Source: Bacteroidales bacterium (GTDB lineage Bacteria > Bacteroidota > Bacteroidia > Bacteroidales > UBA932). From it: 64,000 bases of DNA. The notes beneath the pieces are model-generated. The model was given only the letters and a program-made list of their open reading frames with translations. It was not told where the DNA came from and made no database searches. Each line of letters starts with the position of its first letter. Position 1 is the stretch's first letter. Below are positions 27,116 through 36,074 of the stretch, piece after piece. The translations under genes and the position numbers were made by a program. The stretch covers positions 186,001 through 250,000 of the forward strand of contig JAAYJQ010000003.1 in the NCBI GenBank assembly GCA_012522855.1, written 5' to 3'.

Positions 27116-28369
27116 ATGAAAGAACAATTGATCACCCATGCCTATGCAATCGCAAAGGAACGCTACGCTGCAGTAGGAGTCGATACCGACAAGGCTATCG
27201 CGAGACTTGAAAAAACCCCGATTTCGCTACAGTGCTGGCAGGCGGATGACGTGACCGGTTTCGAAAGGGACGTCGCTCTGAGCGGCGGTATCCAGGTAAC
27301 CGGAAATTATCCCGGAAAGGCTACGAACATCGATGAAGTCCGACAGGATCTGGAATTCGCGCAAAAACTCCTGGGGGGAACCTTGCGCGTGAACCTCCAT
27401 GAAATCTATGGGGATTTCGGCGGAAAATTCGTCGACCGCGATGAATGCGAACCGAAGCATTTCAAAAGCTGGATTGACTGGGCGAAGGCACATGACTTAA
27501 AGCTCGACTTCAATTCCACTTCTTTCTCGCATCCGAAATCCGGCAATCTCTCGCTTGCCAATCCGGACAAGGGCATCCGTGATTTCTGGATCGAGCACAC
27601 GAAGCGCTGCCGCCGCATCGCCGATGCCATGGGGGAGGCCCAGAAGGATCCGTGCATCATGAACATCTGGGTCCATGATGGCTGCAAAGATTTGACCGTC
27701 GAGCGCAAACGCTACCGTGAACTGCTGGCGGATAGTCTGGACGAGATCCTCGCCGAGGACTACTCCCACATGAAGACCTGTCTCGAAGCGAAACTTTTCG
27801 GCATCGGTCTCGAGAGCTTTACCGCCGGTTCCCATGACTTCGTGGTCGGATATTGCGCAACCCGCAAGCTGATGTACACCCTTGACACCGGACACTATGA
27901 GCCGACGGAAAACGTCAGCGACATGATTCCGTCCCTCCTGCTTTTCGTTCCGGAGCTTATGCTCCATGTCAGCCGGCCGGTCCGCTGGGATTCGGACCAT
28001 GTTGTCATTATGAACGACCAGGTCCTCGACCTTTTCAAGGAGATCGTACGAGCTGAAGCGATGGATCGGGCACACGTCGGACTGGACTATTTCGATGGTT
28101 CCATCAATCGGATCGGCGCATACGTGATCGGTACGCGAGCGACCCAGAAATGTTTGCTCCAGGCCTTTCTCGAGCCGCTTCCGCAGTTAAGGAAGTACGA
28201 GGAAGAAGGCAAGGGATTCCAACGCCTGGCTTTGCTGGAAGAGGCCAAATCTCTTCCGTTCGGAGCTGTCTACGATTACTTCAATCTGAAGAACGGCAAA
28301 GTCGTGGGCGAAGCGTTTATTCCGGAGATCGAACAATATGAAAAAGAAGTTACCTCCAAGCGGAAGTAA
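27116..28369 (+). CDS. rhaA: L-rhamnose isomerase
   Basis: 417 residues of the RhaA TIM-barrel family, with the diagnostic LQCWQADDVTGFE near the N-terminus, DFNSTSFSHPK, WVHDGCKD, and metal-site residues in the GLESFTAGSHDF and HVSRPVRWDSDHV regions. It converts L-rhamnose to L-rhamnulose. No rhaB, rhaD or rhamnose transporter gene is adjacent: downstream lies the convergent dsbD. The ATG at 27116 matches the family's start; a longer frame from 27068 adds an unconserved extension. Confidence 0.95.
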   Translation: MKEQLITHAYAIAKERYAAVGVDTDKAIARLEKTPISLQCWQADDVTGFERDVALSGGIQVTGNYPGKATNIDEVRQDLEFAQKLLGGTLRVNLHEIYGDFGGKFVDRDECEPKHFKSWIDWAKAHDLKLDFNSTSFSHPKSGNLSLANPDKGIRDFWIEHTKRCRRIADAMGEAQKDPCIMNIWVHDGCKDLTVERKRYRELLADSLDEILAEDYSHMKTCLEAKLFGIGLESFTAGSHDFVVGYCATRKLMYTLDTGHYEPTENVSDMIPSLLLFVPELMLHVSRPVRWDSDHVVIMNDQVLDLFKEIVRAEAMDRAHVGLDYFDGSINRIGAYVIGTRATQKCLLQAFLEPLPQLRKYEEEGKGFQRLALLEEAKSLPFGAVYDYFNLKNGKVVGEAFIPEIEQYEKEVTSKRK

Positions 28370-28372
28370 CTT
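28347..28372 (-). terminator. possible terminator for dsbD overlapping the rhaA 3' end
   Basis: AAGTTAC (28347-28353) pairs with GTAACTT (28366-28372), with a further 3-bp inner stem. On the minus strand it is followed by CTTTTTC. On the plus strand no T-run follows. Because it lies in the last codons of rhaA, confidence is moderate. Confidence 0.45.
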
Positions 28373-28397
28373 GATTCTCGATTTTCGAAGCGTTGGT

Positions 28398-30341
28398 TTA
28401 TCGGCCGAACGCTTCCAGGCCTGATCGCAGGAAGTCGACAAAGCCGTCGACCGAAAGATTGTAACCGCGGATGGGGACCATTTGGTCCCCTTCTGCATTC
28501 AAGAGGGCGTAGTTCGGCTGCGCGTTGACTCCGAAGCGCTTCCGTACGATGTAGGAGTTCACGCGTCCGAAGTCCTTGAGGACTTTTCCAGTGTCGGTGG
28601 TGACCCAGTCTTTGGGCTCCAGCTTGGTTTTGTCGTCCGTGTAAAGCGCGACGATTACGTAGTCGTTCCGGAGGATCTCCAGCACACGGGGATCTCTCCA
28701 GACCCGCTGTTCCATTTCGCGGCAATTGACGCAGCCGTGCCCCGTAATGTCCACGAAGACCGGCTTGTCCTGGGCTTTCGCGGCGGCAAGTCCCTCCTCA
28801 AGCGTGAAATATCCAGTCAGCCCCAGGGGCAGGCGCAGGTCGAATCGGGTTCCGGTGGAGGTTTTTCCGGCAGTCCCGGAAGGAGGAGCGTTCAGAACGA
28901 AGTCCTGGGTCTCCATCGGGGGCAGATAGCCGGAAAGGGCTTTCAGAGGGGCTCCCCACATTCCGGGGATGAGATAGACCACAAAAGAGAAAACCACGAT
29001 GACCAGAAACAACCGGAAGACCGAAAGGTGTTCGACGGGACTGTCGTTCTTGAAGCGGATCTTGCCCAGCAGGTACAGTCCCAGCAGGGAGAAGACCACG
29101 ATCCAGATCGCCAGGTAGATCTCCCGGTCGAGCAGGCCCCAATGATAAGTCTGGTCCGCGACGCTTAGGAATTTGAAGCCCAGCGCGACTTCGATGAAGC
29201 CCAGCACCACCTTCACGCTGTTCATCCAGCTTCCGCTCTTGAGCTTGGTGAGCAGGGAAGGGAAGAGGGCCAGGATCGTGAACGGCAGGGCGAACGAGAC
29301 CGAGAAGGCCAGCATCGTGACCATCGGAGTCCAGAATTCTCCCTGCGTGGACTTGATCAGCACCGAACCGACGATCGGGCCCGTGCAGGAAAAGGAAACC
29401 AACACCAGGGTCAGGGCCATGAAGAAAATGCCCGCAAGTCCCTCACGGTCGGAATATCGATCGCTCTTGTTCACCATCCAGGCGGGAAGCTCGATTTCGA
29501 AAGCGCCGAAGAAAGACATCGCGAAAATCATGAACACGAGGAAGAAAATCACATTCGGAAGCCAGTGCGTGGCGAGCCAGTTGAAGATGTCCGCCGTGAT
29601 CGCATCGCCGCCGACCAGCCAGGTGACGGCGATGATCAAGGAGATCGGAACCGTGTAGAGCAGTACAATGAACAGCCCGTACATGAAGGCCTTGAAGCGT
29701 CCCGCCGCGGGGCTCGCGGACTGCTTCATGAAGAAGGAGATCGTCATCGGAACCATCGGGAACACGCAGGGCGTCAGCAGCATGGCGAAGCCCCAGAGAA
29801 TCGCCTCGATGATGAGGGCCCAGAGGGATCCTCCAGCCTTCCGAGACCCTTCCGGATCCTGGATGGCGGAACTGTGGGCGGCGATCTCATCCGGAGAGAG
29901 TTCCGCGGAACCCACCGGAACCGAGAATTCCCAATGCTCCGGAGCCGCGCACATATTGTTGTCGCAGCCGCTCCACGTCAGCTCCCCCTTTATCGTGGCC
30001 GCGGCTCCGCTTACTCTGACTTTTTGGGCGACTTGGACCTCTCCGAAGAATACTTTCTCGCCGTCGAACTCGCTCGGCTCCGTCAGTTGGTACAGCGGGC
30101 CCGACGCCGACCAATCCGCGCTTTCTTCAAATTCAATGGAAATCGGGTTGTAGGGATGGTCGATGGCGTAGGTATGCCAGCCGGAAAGGATTTTCCCGGT
30201 GAATATGATTTCATATTCGTTGGTGTCGAGCGGACGGGAGGCGGCGGACCAGGTGGCGGTCGCTTCCGGTGCCTGAGCGAAAGCGACCGCGCTCCACAAG
30301 AGGGCAGCCGGTACCGCGAAGAGCACTAGTATGCGTTTCAT
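28398..30341 (-). CDS. dsbD: thiol:disulfide interchange protein DsbD
   Basis: 647 residues. Signal peptide 1-22. DsbD-alpha domain (about 25-150) with the Cys pair in SGCDNNMCAAPEHW. Membrane domain of eight helices (about 175-480) with Cys in LLTPCVFPMVP and SFSCTGPIVGS. C-terminal thioredoxin domain (about 520-647) with GHGCVNCREME. It carries electrons from cytoplasmic thioredoxin to periplasmic disulfides. All three redox Cys pairs are intact. It lies 15 bp downstream of rny on the same strand. Confidence 0.94.
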   Translation of the reverse strand: MKRILVLFAVPAALLWSAVAFAQAPEATATWSAASRPLDTNEYEIIFTGKILSGWHTYAIDHPYNPISIEFEESADWSASGPLYQLTEPSEFDGEKVFFGEVQVAQKVRVSGAAATIKGELTWSGCDNNMCAAPEHWEFSVPVGSAELSPDEIAAHSSAIQDPEGSRKAGGSLWALIIEAILWGFAMLLTPCVFPMVPMTISFFMKQSASPAAGRFKAFMYGLFIVLLYTVPISLIIAVTWLVGGDAITADIFNWLATHWLPNVIFFLVFMIFAMSFFGAFEIELPAWMVNKSDRYSDREGLAGIFFMALTLVLVSFSCTGPIVGSVLIKSTQGEFWTPMVTMLAFSVSFALPFTILALFPSLLTKLKSGSWMNSVKVVLGFIEVALGFKFLSVADQTYHWGLLDREIYLAIWIVVFSLLGLYLLGKIRFKNDSPVEHLSVFRLFLVIVVFSFVVYLIPGMWGAPLKALSGYLPPMETQDFVLNAPPSGTAGKTSTGTRFDLRLPLGLTGYFTLEEGLAAAKAQDKPVFVDITGHGCVNCREMEQRVWRDPRVLEILRNDYVIVALYTDDKTKLEPKDWVTTDTGKVLKDFGRVNSYIVRKRFGVNAQPNYALLNAEGDQMVPIRGYNLSVDGFVDFLRSGLEAFGR

Positions 30342-30356
30342 GGTGACTTGAAAAGA

Positions 30357-31898
30357 TTATTTCGCGTACGCGACCGAACGGGTCTCGCGGATGACGGTGA
30401 TCTTCACCTGTCCCGGATAGGTCATTTCTTCCTGGATCTTCTGGGCGATATCAGAGGAAAGACGGACTGCCTGGTCATCGCTGACTTCTTCGGCTCCTAC
30501 GATCACGCGGAGTTCGCGGCCGGCTTGGATGGCGTAGCTTTTGGTGACACCCGGATAGGCCGCCGCCAGATCTTCCATTCCCTTCAGCCGTTTGATGTAG
30601 GACTCGATGACTTCGCGTCGCGCTCCAGGACGGGCTCCTGAGATGGCGTCACCGATCATGACGATGGGGGAGATGAGGGAGCTCATCTCGATTTCTTCGT
30701 GGTGCGCGCCGATGGCATTGCAGATATCAGGCTTTTCTTTGTACTGCTCCGCCAGACGCATGCCCAGCAGGGCGTGCGGGAGTTCGGCATCCTCGTTGGA
30801 GACCTTTCCGATGTCGTGGAGGAGCCCCGCTCGTTTCGCGATCTTGGCATTCAGCCCCAGTTCGGAGGCCATGGTGGCGCAGATGTTCGCGACTTCGCGG
30901 GAGTGCTGCAGGAGGTTCTGGCCGTACGAAGAGCGGTATTTCATCCGTCCGATCAGTTTTACCAGTTCCATGTGCAAGCCGTGGATGCCGAGATCGATAC
31001 AGGTCCGTTTCCCGGTCTCCAGAATCTCCTCGTCCAGTTGGCGCTGCACCTTGGACACGACCTCTTCGATGCGGGCGGGATGAATCCTCCCGTCCAGGAC
31101 CAGTTGATGGAGAGCCAATCGCGCGATTTCACGGCGCACCGGGTCGAAGGCGGAGAGCAGGATCGCGTCGGGGGTGTCGTCCACGACGATTTCAACTCCC
31201 GTGGCCGCTTCCAGCGCGCGGATGTTGCGACCCTCGCGGCCGATGATGCGTCCTTTGATTTCGTCGTTCTCGATGGGGAAGGTGGTGACCGCGTTCTCGA
31301 TGGCCGTTTCGGTCGCAGTCCGCTGGATGGTCGTGATCACAATCTTCTTGGCCTCCTTCGCGGCGTTCAGACGGGCTTCGTCCATCGTGTCGTTGATGAA
31401 GGCCTGCGCCTCCAAGCGCGCTTCCTCCTTCATGTTCTCCATGAGGATGCTCTTGGCTTCCGAGGCGTTCAGTCCGGCGATGGTCTCCAATTGTTTGTTC
31501 GCCTGGTCACGGAGTTTGTCGTATTCTTCGGATTTTCGGGTGAAAGCCTCCTGCTGGGCCTGTAGACTGGCCCTGGCATTGTCCGCGTCGCGGAGTTTGC
31601 GCTGCAGGTCGGAATTCTGCTGGTTCAGCGAATTCTCCCGCTGCTTGATTCTGTTCTCGGAATCGCGGATCTGGTTGTTCTTCTCGTTGATGTACTGTTC
31701 ATGTTCCGATTTAAGCTGCAGGAATTTCTCCTTCGCCTGGTGGATCTTGTCATTCTTGATCCGCTCGGCTTCCAGTTCCGCCTTGGCCAAGATTTCTTCT
31801 TTCTGTCCTTTGAGGATGATCCTCCTCACAAATATATACACCGCAAGGGCGCTTGCCGCTCCAAGAATGGCGGCAATCAGAATAGGTACGGTATTCAT
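30357..31898 (-). CDS. rny: ribonuclease Y
   Basis: 513 residues: an N-terminal membrane helix ([20 protein letters not shown], 3-22), a long coiled coil (about 30-185), a KH domain (about 200-265, [21 protein letters not shown]), and an HD domain (about 330-425, [29 protein letters not shown]). It is the endonuclease that starts mRNA decay in bacteria lacking RNase E-type control. The upstream part of the open frame falls in the 6S RNA terminator region and lacks the membrane helix order, so the ATG at 31898 was taken. Confidence 0.95.
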   Translation of the reverse strand: MNTVPILIAAILGAASALAVYIFVRRIILKGQKEEILAKAELEAERIKNDKIHQAKEKFLQLKSEHEQYINEKNNQIRDSENRIKQRENSLNQQNSDLQRKLRDADNARASLQAQQEAFTRKSEEYDKLRDQANKQLETIAGLNASEAKSILMENMKEEARLEAQAFINDTMDEARLNAAKEAKKIVITTIQRTATETAIENAVTTFPIENDEIKGRIIGREGRNIRALEAATGVEIVVDDTPDAILLSAFDPVRREIARLALHQLVLDGRIHPARIEEVVSKVQRQLDEEILETGKRTCIDLGIHGLHMELVKLIGRMKYRSSYGQNLLQHSREVANICATMASELGLNAKIAKRAGLLHDIGKVSNEDAELPHALLGMRLAEQYKEKPDICNAIGAHHEEIEMSSLISPIVMIGDAISGARPGARREVIESYIKRLKGMEDLAAAYPGVTKSYAIQAGRELRVIVGAEEVSDDQAVRLSSDIAQKIQEEMTYPGQVKITVIRETRSVAYAK

Positions 31899-31940
31899 TC
31901 TATGGTCGTATTGGTTCGTAAAGATTTCTGTTCCATGTCT

Positions 31941-31981
31941 AAAAAAAACGATCGTCGTTTCCGTTTGAAACAGCGCGATCG
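31941..31981 (-). terminator. intrinsic terminator between 6S RNA and rny
   Basis: On the minus strand CGATCG (31981-31976) pairs with CGATCG (31954-31949), and inside it GTTTC pairs with GAAAC around a 5-nt loop. Eight T follow (31948-31941). It can end the 6S precursor or reduce read-through from zapA into rny. Confidence 0.75.
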
Positions 31982-31995
31982 TCGAATGAAGCATT

Positions 31996-32180
31996 AAAAA
32001 AAGCCGTTAGTCACTTGTCAGAAACCTTAATAAAATAAGATTTGAGATCCGCTCCGGTTCAGAAATCCATCGTCGCATCCGAAGATGCGATCCCTTAAGG
32101 TAACCTTGGTCCGTCATCGCCGGCTCGAGATAACTCGGTTCCTAAGAACTTGTTGATTTGAGCACGTGGGACTAACGGCC
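31996..32180 (-). ncRNA. ssrS: 6S RNA (Bacteroidales type)
   Basis: The 177-nt core is closed by a perfect 10-bp stem, GCCGTTAGTC (32179-32170 side) with GACTAACGGC (32012-32003 side), followed by seven T (32002-31996). Inside is an open central region and a distal rod ending in ATCGCATC-TTCG-GATGCGA(C), a UUCG tetraloop. A long rod with a bulged centre that mimics an open promoter is the 6S design. The place directly downstream of zapA is the classic 6S location in many bacteria. 6S binds housekeeping RNA polymerase in slow growth. The 5' end touches the zapA stop codon, so processing from the zapA transcript is likely. Confidence 0.82.
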
Positions 32181-32474
32181 TTATTTTTCAATGCTTCGCA
32201 GGTAGGATTCCGTTTCCTCCTGAAGTTTTCTGGCTTCTTCTTCCCGCATCGCCAGTTTCTTCTGACCGACCAGTCTTGCAACGGTTTCGTTGAGGGCGAC
32301 AAAGGAAAGTTTGTCCGCGAGAGACCGATCCGGAAACCTTGCATCATACGCCGCCAACTTTTGATTGATGGTCTCGGCGGCAATCCGCATGATCTGCTCC
32401 ATCTCCGGTTCGCGGACCTTGAGCGGATAGGCGGTTCCCCCGATTTTCAACGTGATGCTCTGTTCCTGATCCAT
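32181..32474 (-). CDS. zapA: cell division protein ZapA
   Basis: 97 residues of the ZapA family: an N-terminal globular domain (ITLKIGGTAYPLKVREPEMEQ region) and a C-terminal coiled coil (about 45-95). It promotes FtsZ bundling at the division ring. The ATG directly abuts the stop of the upstream coiled-coil gene, and the 6S RNA follows without a gap. Confidence 0.9.
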   Translation of the reverse strand: MDQEQSITLKIGGTAYPLKVREPEMEQIMRIAAETINQKLAAYDARFPDRSLADKLSFVALNETVARLVGQKKLAMREEEARKLQEETESYLRSIEK

Positions 32475-32747
32475 TTACTTCTCAAGCAATGAGATGCATT
32501 TGTCTATCTCTCTAATAAGTTTTTCAATCTTGTCTTTGGCCCCGGAATCGTTTCCGGTGGTCGCCCTGAAAGCTTCGGTGAGGTGGAGGTTGTCTACCTG
32601 TTGTTCCAACTCCGCAATCTGCTTCAGGCAGGATTCATTCTGGACTTTGCACTGTTCGAGTTCGGAAGCGAGCCTTGTCCTCTCTGCCTTTTCCCCCTCG
32701 TACAGGGCGATCAACTTTTCGATATTTGACTTGATATCTTCAAGCAT
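32475..32747 (-). CDS. small coiled-coil protein upstream of zapA (ZapB-like)
   Basis: 90 residues, almost entirely predicted coiled coil (about 3-55 and 70-88), without signal or membrane segment. It is encoded directly before zapA with no gap, and such a partner is common in Bacteroidota. Size and composition resemble ZapB, which links ZapA to the nucleoid end, but there is no sequence motif to prove it. A rather strong AAGGAG lies 5 nt before the ATG, unusual for this phylum. Confidence 0.7.
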   Translation of the reverse strand: MLEDIKSNIEKLIALYEGEKAERTRLASELEQCKVQNESCLKQIAELEQQVDNLHLTEAFRATTGNDSGAKDKIEKLIREIDKCISLLEK

Positions 32748-32780
32748 CTCCTTAGAGGCCAGTTTGTACCTGTCTTTCTA

Positions 32781-32788
32781 CAAAAGTA
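32781..32788 (-). promoter_or_regulatory. -7 box of the zapB-like/zapA/6S unit
   Basis: Minus-strand TACTTTTG (32788-32781), a perfect TAnnTTTG, 33 nt upstream of the ATG at 32747. Confidence 0.5.
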
Positions 32789-32809
32789 GGGAATTAATAT
32801 GAATTTTAC

Positions 32810-32817
32810 TAATTTTG
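32810..32817 (+). promoter_or_regulatory. -7 box 3 nt before the symporter start
   Basis: TAATTTTG matches the consensus perfectly but ends only three bases before the ATG at 32821. If used, the mRNA starts at the ATG itself or just inside it. Confidence 0.4.
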
Positions 32818-32820
32818 GAC

Positions 32821-33999
32821 ATGAAGAAATTCAAATTCGGATTGCTGCCCAGAATCCTGACGGCAATCGCGTCGGGAATCGTCTGCGGGCTCTTTCTGCC
32901 GCTTCCGGCAGCGAGAATATTCGCAACCTTCAACAGTCTGTTCAGCAATTTTCTGCAGTTTCTCATACCCTTGATCATCATCGGTTTGGTCACGCCTGCG
33001 ATCGCGGACATCGGCAGGGGAGCCGGCAAGCTTCTCCTTATTACGGCTTTGATCGCCTATGCCGACACGGTCTTCGCCGGTCTGCTGTCCTACGGGACGA
33101 GTGTGTCGATTTTCCCCGGACTAATCCGCGGAGGAGGCGAGCTGGAGACCATATCCGAAATCGAGAACATCGCGCCGTACTTCACCATTGACATACCGCC
33201 GATGATGGACGTGATGACCTCGCTGGTTTTCGCGTTCATGCTGGGTCTCGGGATGGCGTTTTTCGGACCCGGAACACTGAAGCGTCTTTCCGATGAATTC
33301 AAGGACATCGTGGTGAAGACGATCGAAGTCGTGATCGTACCGCTTCTGCCTGTTTACATTTTCGGCATATTCCTCGGCATGACGCATACGGGACAGGTCT
33401 TCCACGTACTCAAAGTTTTCATTTCCATCATCGGAATCATCTTCATCCTGCATCTGTTCCTTTTGGTCTTCCAGTATTGCCTTGCCGGGCTCGTAACCCG
33501 GCGAAATCCGTTCCGGCTGCTGAGGACGATGCTGCCTGCCTATTTTACCGCCCTCGGCACCTCCTCTTCGGCGGCCACCATCCCCGTTACCCTGGCGCAA
33601 ACCCTGAAAAACGGGGTAAGCGAAGAAATCGCGGGCTTCACGATCCCGCTCTGCGCCACCATCCATCTTGCGGGCAGCATGCTGAAGATCACCGCCTGTT
33701 CCGTCGCCTTGATGCTGATGCAGGGAATGCCCTTCGATTTCGGGATGTTTCTGGGCTTTATCCTGATGTTGGCGGTCATCATGGTGGCCGCGCCGGGAGT
33801 GCCTGGCGGGGCCATCATGGCTGCTTTGGGGATTTTGTCCTCGATGTTGGGATTCGGAGAGCAGGAACTAGCCCTGATGATCGCGCTCTACATTGCCATG
33901 GACAATTTCGGCACTGCCTGCAACGTGACCGGGGACGGGGCGATCGCTCTGGTGATCGATCATTTCTTCCGGAAAAAATCCGAAATCACTTCAGCCTAG
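32821..33999 (+). CDS. dicarboxylate/amino acid:cation symporter (DAACS family)
   Basis: 392 residues, hydrophobic, with about eight membrane helices and two re-entrant hairpins. The Ser-rich hairpin TALGTSSSAATIPVTL is the family's signature, and the second hairpin region contains PGVPGGAIMAALGIL. The C-terminal helix has DNFGTACNVTGDGAIALVIDH, the substrate/Na+ site of GltP/GltPh-type carriers. It should import C4-dicarboxylates or acidic/neutral amino acids with Na+ or H+. Its 3' end overlaps the convergent DUF4954 gene by 14 bp. Confidence 0.9.
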   Translation: MKKFKFGLLPRILTAIASGIVCGLFLPLPAARIFATFNSLFSNFLQFLIPLIIIGLVTPAIADIGRGAGKLLLITALIAYADTVFAGLLSYGTSVSIFPGLIRGGGELETISEIENIAPYFTIDIPPMMDVMTSLVFAFMLGLGMAFFGPGTLKRLSDEFKDIVVKTIEVVIVPLLPVYIFGIFLGMTHTGQVFHVLKVFISIIGIIFILHLFLLVFQYCLAGLVTRRNPFRLLRTMLPAYFTALGTSSSAATIPVTLAQTLKNGVSEEIAGFTIPLCATIHLAGSMLKITACSVALMLMQGMPFDFGMFLGFILMLAVIMVAAPGVPGGAIMAALGILSSMLGFGEQELALMIALYIAMDNFGTACNVTGDGAIALVIDHFFRKKSEITSA

Positions 34000-36013
34000 A
34001 GAGCAGTTCGTCTCCGAGCGCCGATTTCTTGGCGATGTGATCAACCACGGCGGTGACGAAGGGATTGCTTTCAAAGGCACCGCGGACTTGTTCGAAATCC
34101 ATTTGCTTTTCCTCCTGGCTTCCGTCGGCACCGAAACCCGTCATGGATGCCAGAGAAAATTCTTTCCGCGCATCCTCGTACAGCATTCTGTCAAGACCGA
34201 TCACGGCGTCTTTCCACTGGTTTACGATGGATCTGACTTGATCCAGGGTAATGGACTCCATGTCGATTTCGAAAAATTCCCGGATTTTGTCGTATGCCCA
34301 GGTCCATTCATAGTCGTAATAGTGGCGGTGCATATCCTGAAACACCGCATTGATCGCATCGATGCTGGTGATCTTGCCCGCCTCGATATCGACGATGAGC
34401 GCCTCTACGGCAGACTTCGGGGCGATCAGCCCGCTTAGGTCCACCCATTCCCCGGAACCGGTTTCGTAGTCGGGAACAAGCCGCTTCCGAATGATCTCCT
34501 CGGCTGTGGTTCCTTTTTCCCTCGCCAGCTTTGAGAAATTCATTCCCTGAAGGCGCGTAATCAGGGAATTACCCAGAAATTTCCGGATGCCGGTCTCGTA
34601 ATATTCGATCCCCTTGACCAGCGCGCTGTTCTGGATCTTCGCGCTATGGAAGGAATACACGTCGGTTAGCATCCCGGAGGCGGACTGCAGATTCTTCAAG
34701 GTTTTCCTCCCCTTGAACATCTTTTGGATCGTGTAGGGGCTGAGCAGGTTGTAGTTTACCTGGTCGATTCGGTCCGGATCCTTGCGTTCGTCCCGGTGTG
34801 GCCATTTCTGCGCGTCTCGCACCGTCCCCACACTCTTGAGATTGACACCGGGCACCAGGAAGGTGGTGTTGTTTTTCTCGATGAGGTAAGAGAAGGGGAG
34901 TCCTGAGGTGTCCGAATGGGTGACGTGCCTTCCCATGACCAGTGAGAAGGCACCGACCCGGGAAGGCCATAGGATGTACGAATCGGAAGCCGTCTTCGCC
35001 CCCCGTTCCAGGATGCCTTGGTGGATCGGACCCAGTTTGTACATGTGGTTGCTCTGACTCGATCCGGCTCCGGCGTTCATGAACGAGAACATTCCGGCAA
35101 TGAGCAGGGTGGATTTATGGTGGGTCACGGTGAAGGGGCCGGCAAAGATCGAACAAGCTTCACCGTTCTTGCCGAGGCAATTGCTGAAGAACAGGGAATT
35201 GTTGGCGGAATAGCCGTTTCCCAGCGTGCAGCTCTGACCGATGAAACAGCGGTAGACAGTCGTGTTGTCATCTACAGTAGTTCCGCTGGCGATAATGAAG
35301 TCTTCAGCCACCACGCCGTAGCCGATCCGGACCGGAGCGGCTTCATTGGAATTGATGCTGCCGTTCTTGAGCTTGCCGGCTCCCTTGATGACGCAGTGGT
35401 CGCCGACCTTAACTGCGGTAATGGAACCGGTGTTCTGGATGGACACGAAATTTCCGATCCGCCCGGTGTCGGAAGACTGCGCGTTCGCATAGTCAAGCGA
35501 AATCTTCCGGAGCCTGTCCTGCAAGTTCTGAAGGTGACGGTAAAGGGTCATCATATAGGCCAGCTGTGCTGACAGGCGGTTCGTGATGATGACTTTCCGG
35601 CCGCCCGTCTCGTCCAGCACCGACACTTCAATGCCGTTTCCGAAGCGGGTGATCCGGTCGACTACGATGATGTCTACGTTCTCGATCAGGGTGTCGTGTC
35701 CGATTTCGTAATTCGCGATGTAGTTCGCGATGTTCTCGATGCAACAGTCGTTGCCGACGGTTACATTGTGCAGGGTTGCATTGCGAATACCGGAAGGTTT
35801 GATCAGGCCGCCCGGCAGTTCGAAGGATTTCCGAAAGGTTCCGAGCCGACAGGTACCGGAGAAAATCACGTTGCGAAAGGCCCTTTCGATCTCCCACGTC
35901 TGGAATTCAGCATTTAACAGGACATTCTCCCAACACTTGCAGGAGCAGCCGACGGATTCCATGGCGTCGATTTCCTTCGGGGTTAGATTACGGTACGGAA
36001 TGCTCATCATCAT
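33986..36013 (-). CDS. DUF4954 family protein (left-handed beta-helix)
   Basis: About 675 residues. Residues about 40-330 contain repeating hexapeptide-like turns (IRNATLHNVTVGNDCCIENIANYI; GDHCVIKGAGKL; VDDNTTVYRCFIGQSCTLGNG) typical of a left-handed parallel beta-helix, as in sugar-nucleotide acyl- and uridylyltransferases. The C-terminal part (about 420-675) is helical. DUF4954 is found mainly in Bacteroidota and its activity is unknown. Three successive ATGs (36013, 36010, 36007) are possible starts. It is divergent from nadE. Confidence 0.85.
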   Translation of the reverse strand: MMMSIPYRNLTPKEIDAMESVGCSCKCWENVLLNAEFQTWEIERAFRNVIFSGTCRLGTFRKSFELPGGLIKPSGIRNATLHNVTVGNDCCIENIANYIANYEIGHDTLIENVDIIVVDRITRFGNGIEVSVLDETGGRKVIITNRLSAQLAYMMTLYRHLQNLQDRLRKISLDYANAQSSDTGRIGNFVSIQNTGSITAVKVGDHCVIKGAGKLKNGSINSNEAAPVRIGYGVVAEDFIIASGTTVDDNTTVYRCFIGQSCTLGNGYSANNSLFFSNCLGKNGEACSIFAGPFTVTHHKSTLLIAGMFSFMNAGAGSSQSNHMYKLGPIHQGILERGAKTASDSYILWPSRVGAFSLVMGRHVTHSDTSGLPFSYLIEKNNTTFLVPGVNLKSVGTVRDAQKWPHRDERKDPDRIDQVNYNLLSPYTIQKMFKGRKTLKNLQSASGMLTDVYSFHSAKIQNSALVKGIEYYETGIRKFLGNSLITRLQGMNFSKLAREKGTTAEEIIRKRLVPDYETGSGEWVDLSGLIAPKSAVEALIVDIEAGKITSIDAINAVFQDMHRHYYDYEWTWAYDKIREFFEIDMESITLDQVRSIVNQWKDAVIGLDRMLYEDARKEFSLASMTGFGADGSQEEKQMDFEQVRGAFESNPFVTAVVDHIAKKSALGDELLSRLK

Positions 36014-36028
36014 GGTTATTTGCTCGGG

Positions 36029-36036
36029 CAAATCTA
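36029..36036 (-). promoter_or_regulatory. DUF4954 -7 box
   Basis: Minus-strand TAGATTTG (36036-36029), 15 nt before the ATG at 36013. Confidence 0.45.
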
Positions 36037-36059
36037 CATAAAAATATCGAAAAATTGTG

Positions 36060-36067
36060 TAAGTTTG
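36060..36067 (+). promoter_or_regulatory. nadE -7 box, 7 nt from the ATG
   Basis: TAAGTTTG, a perfect TAnnTTTG. Only seven bases precede the nadE ATG at 36075, so the mRNA should be nearly leaderless. Confidence 0.5.
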
Positions 36068-36074
36068 TACTATC

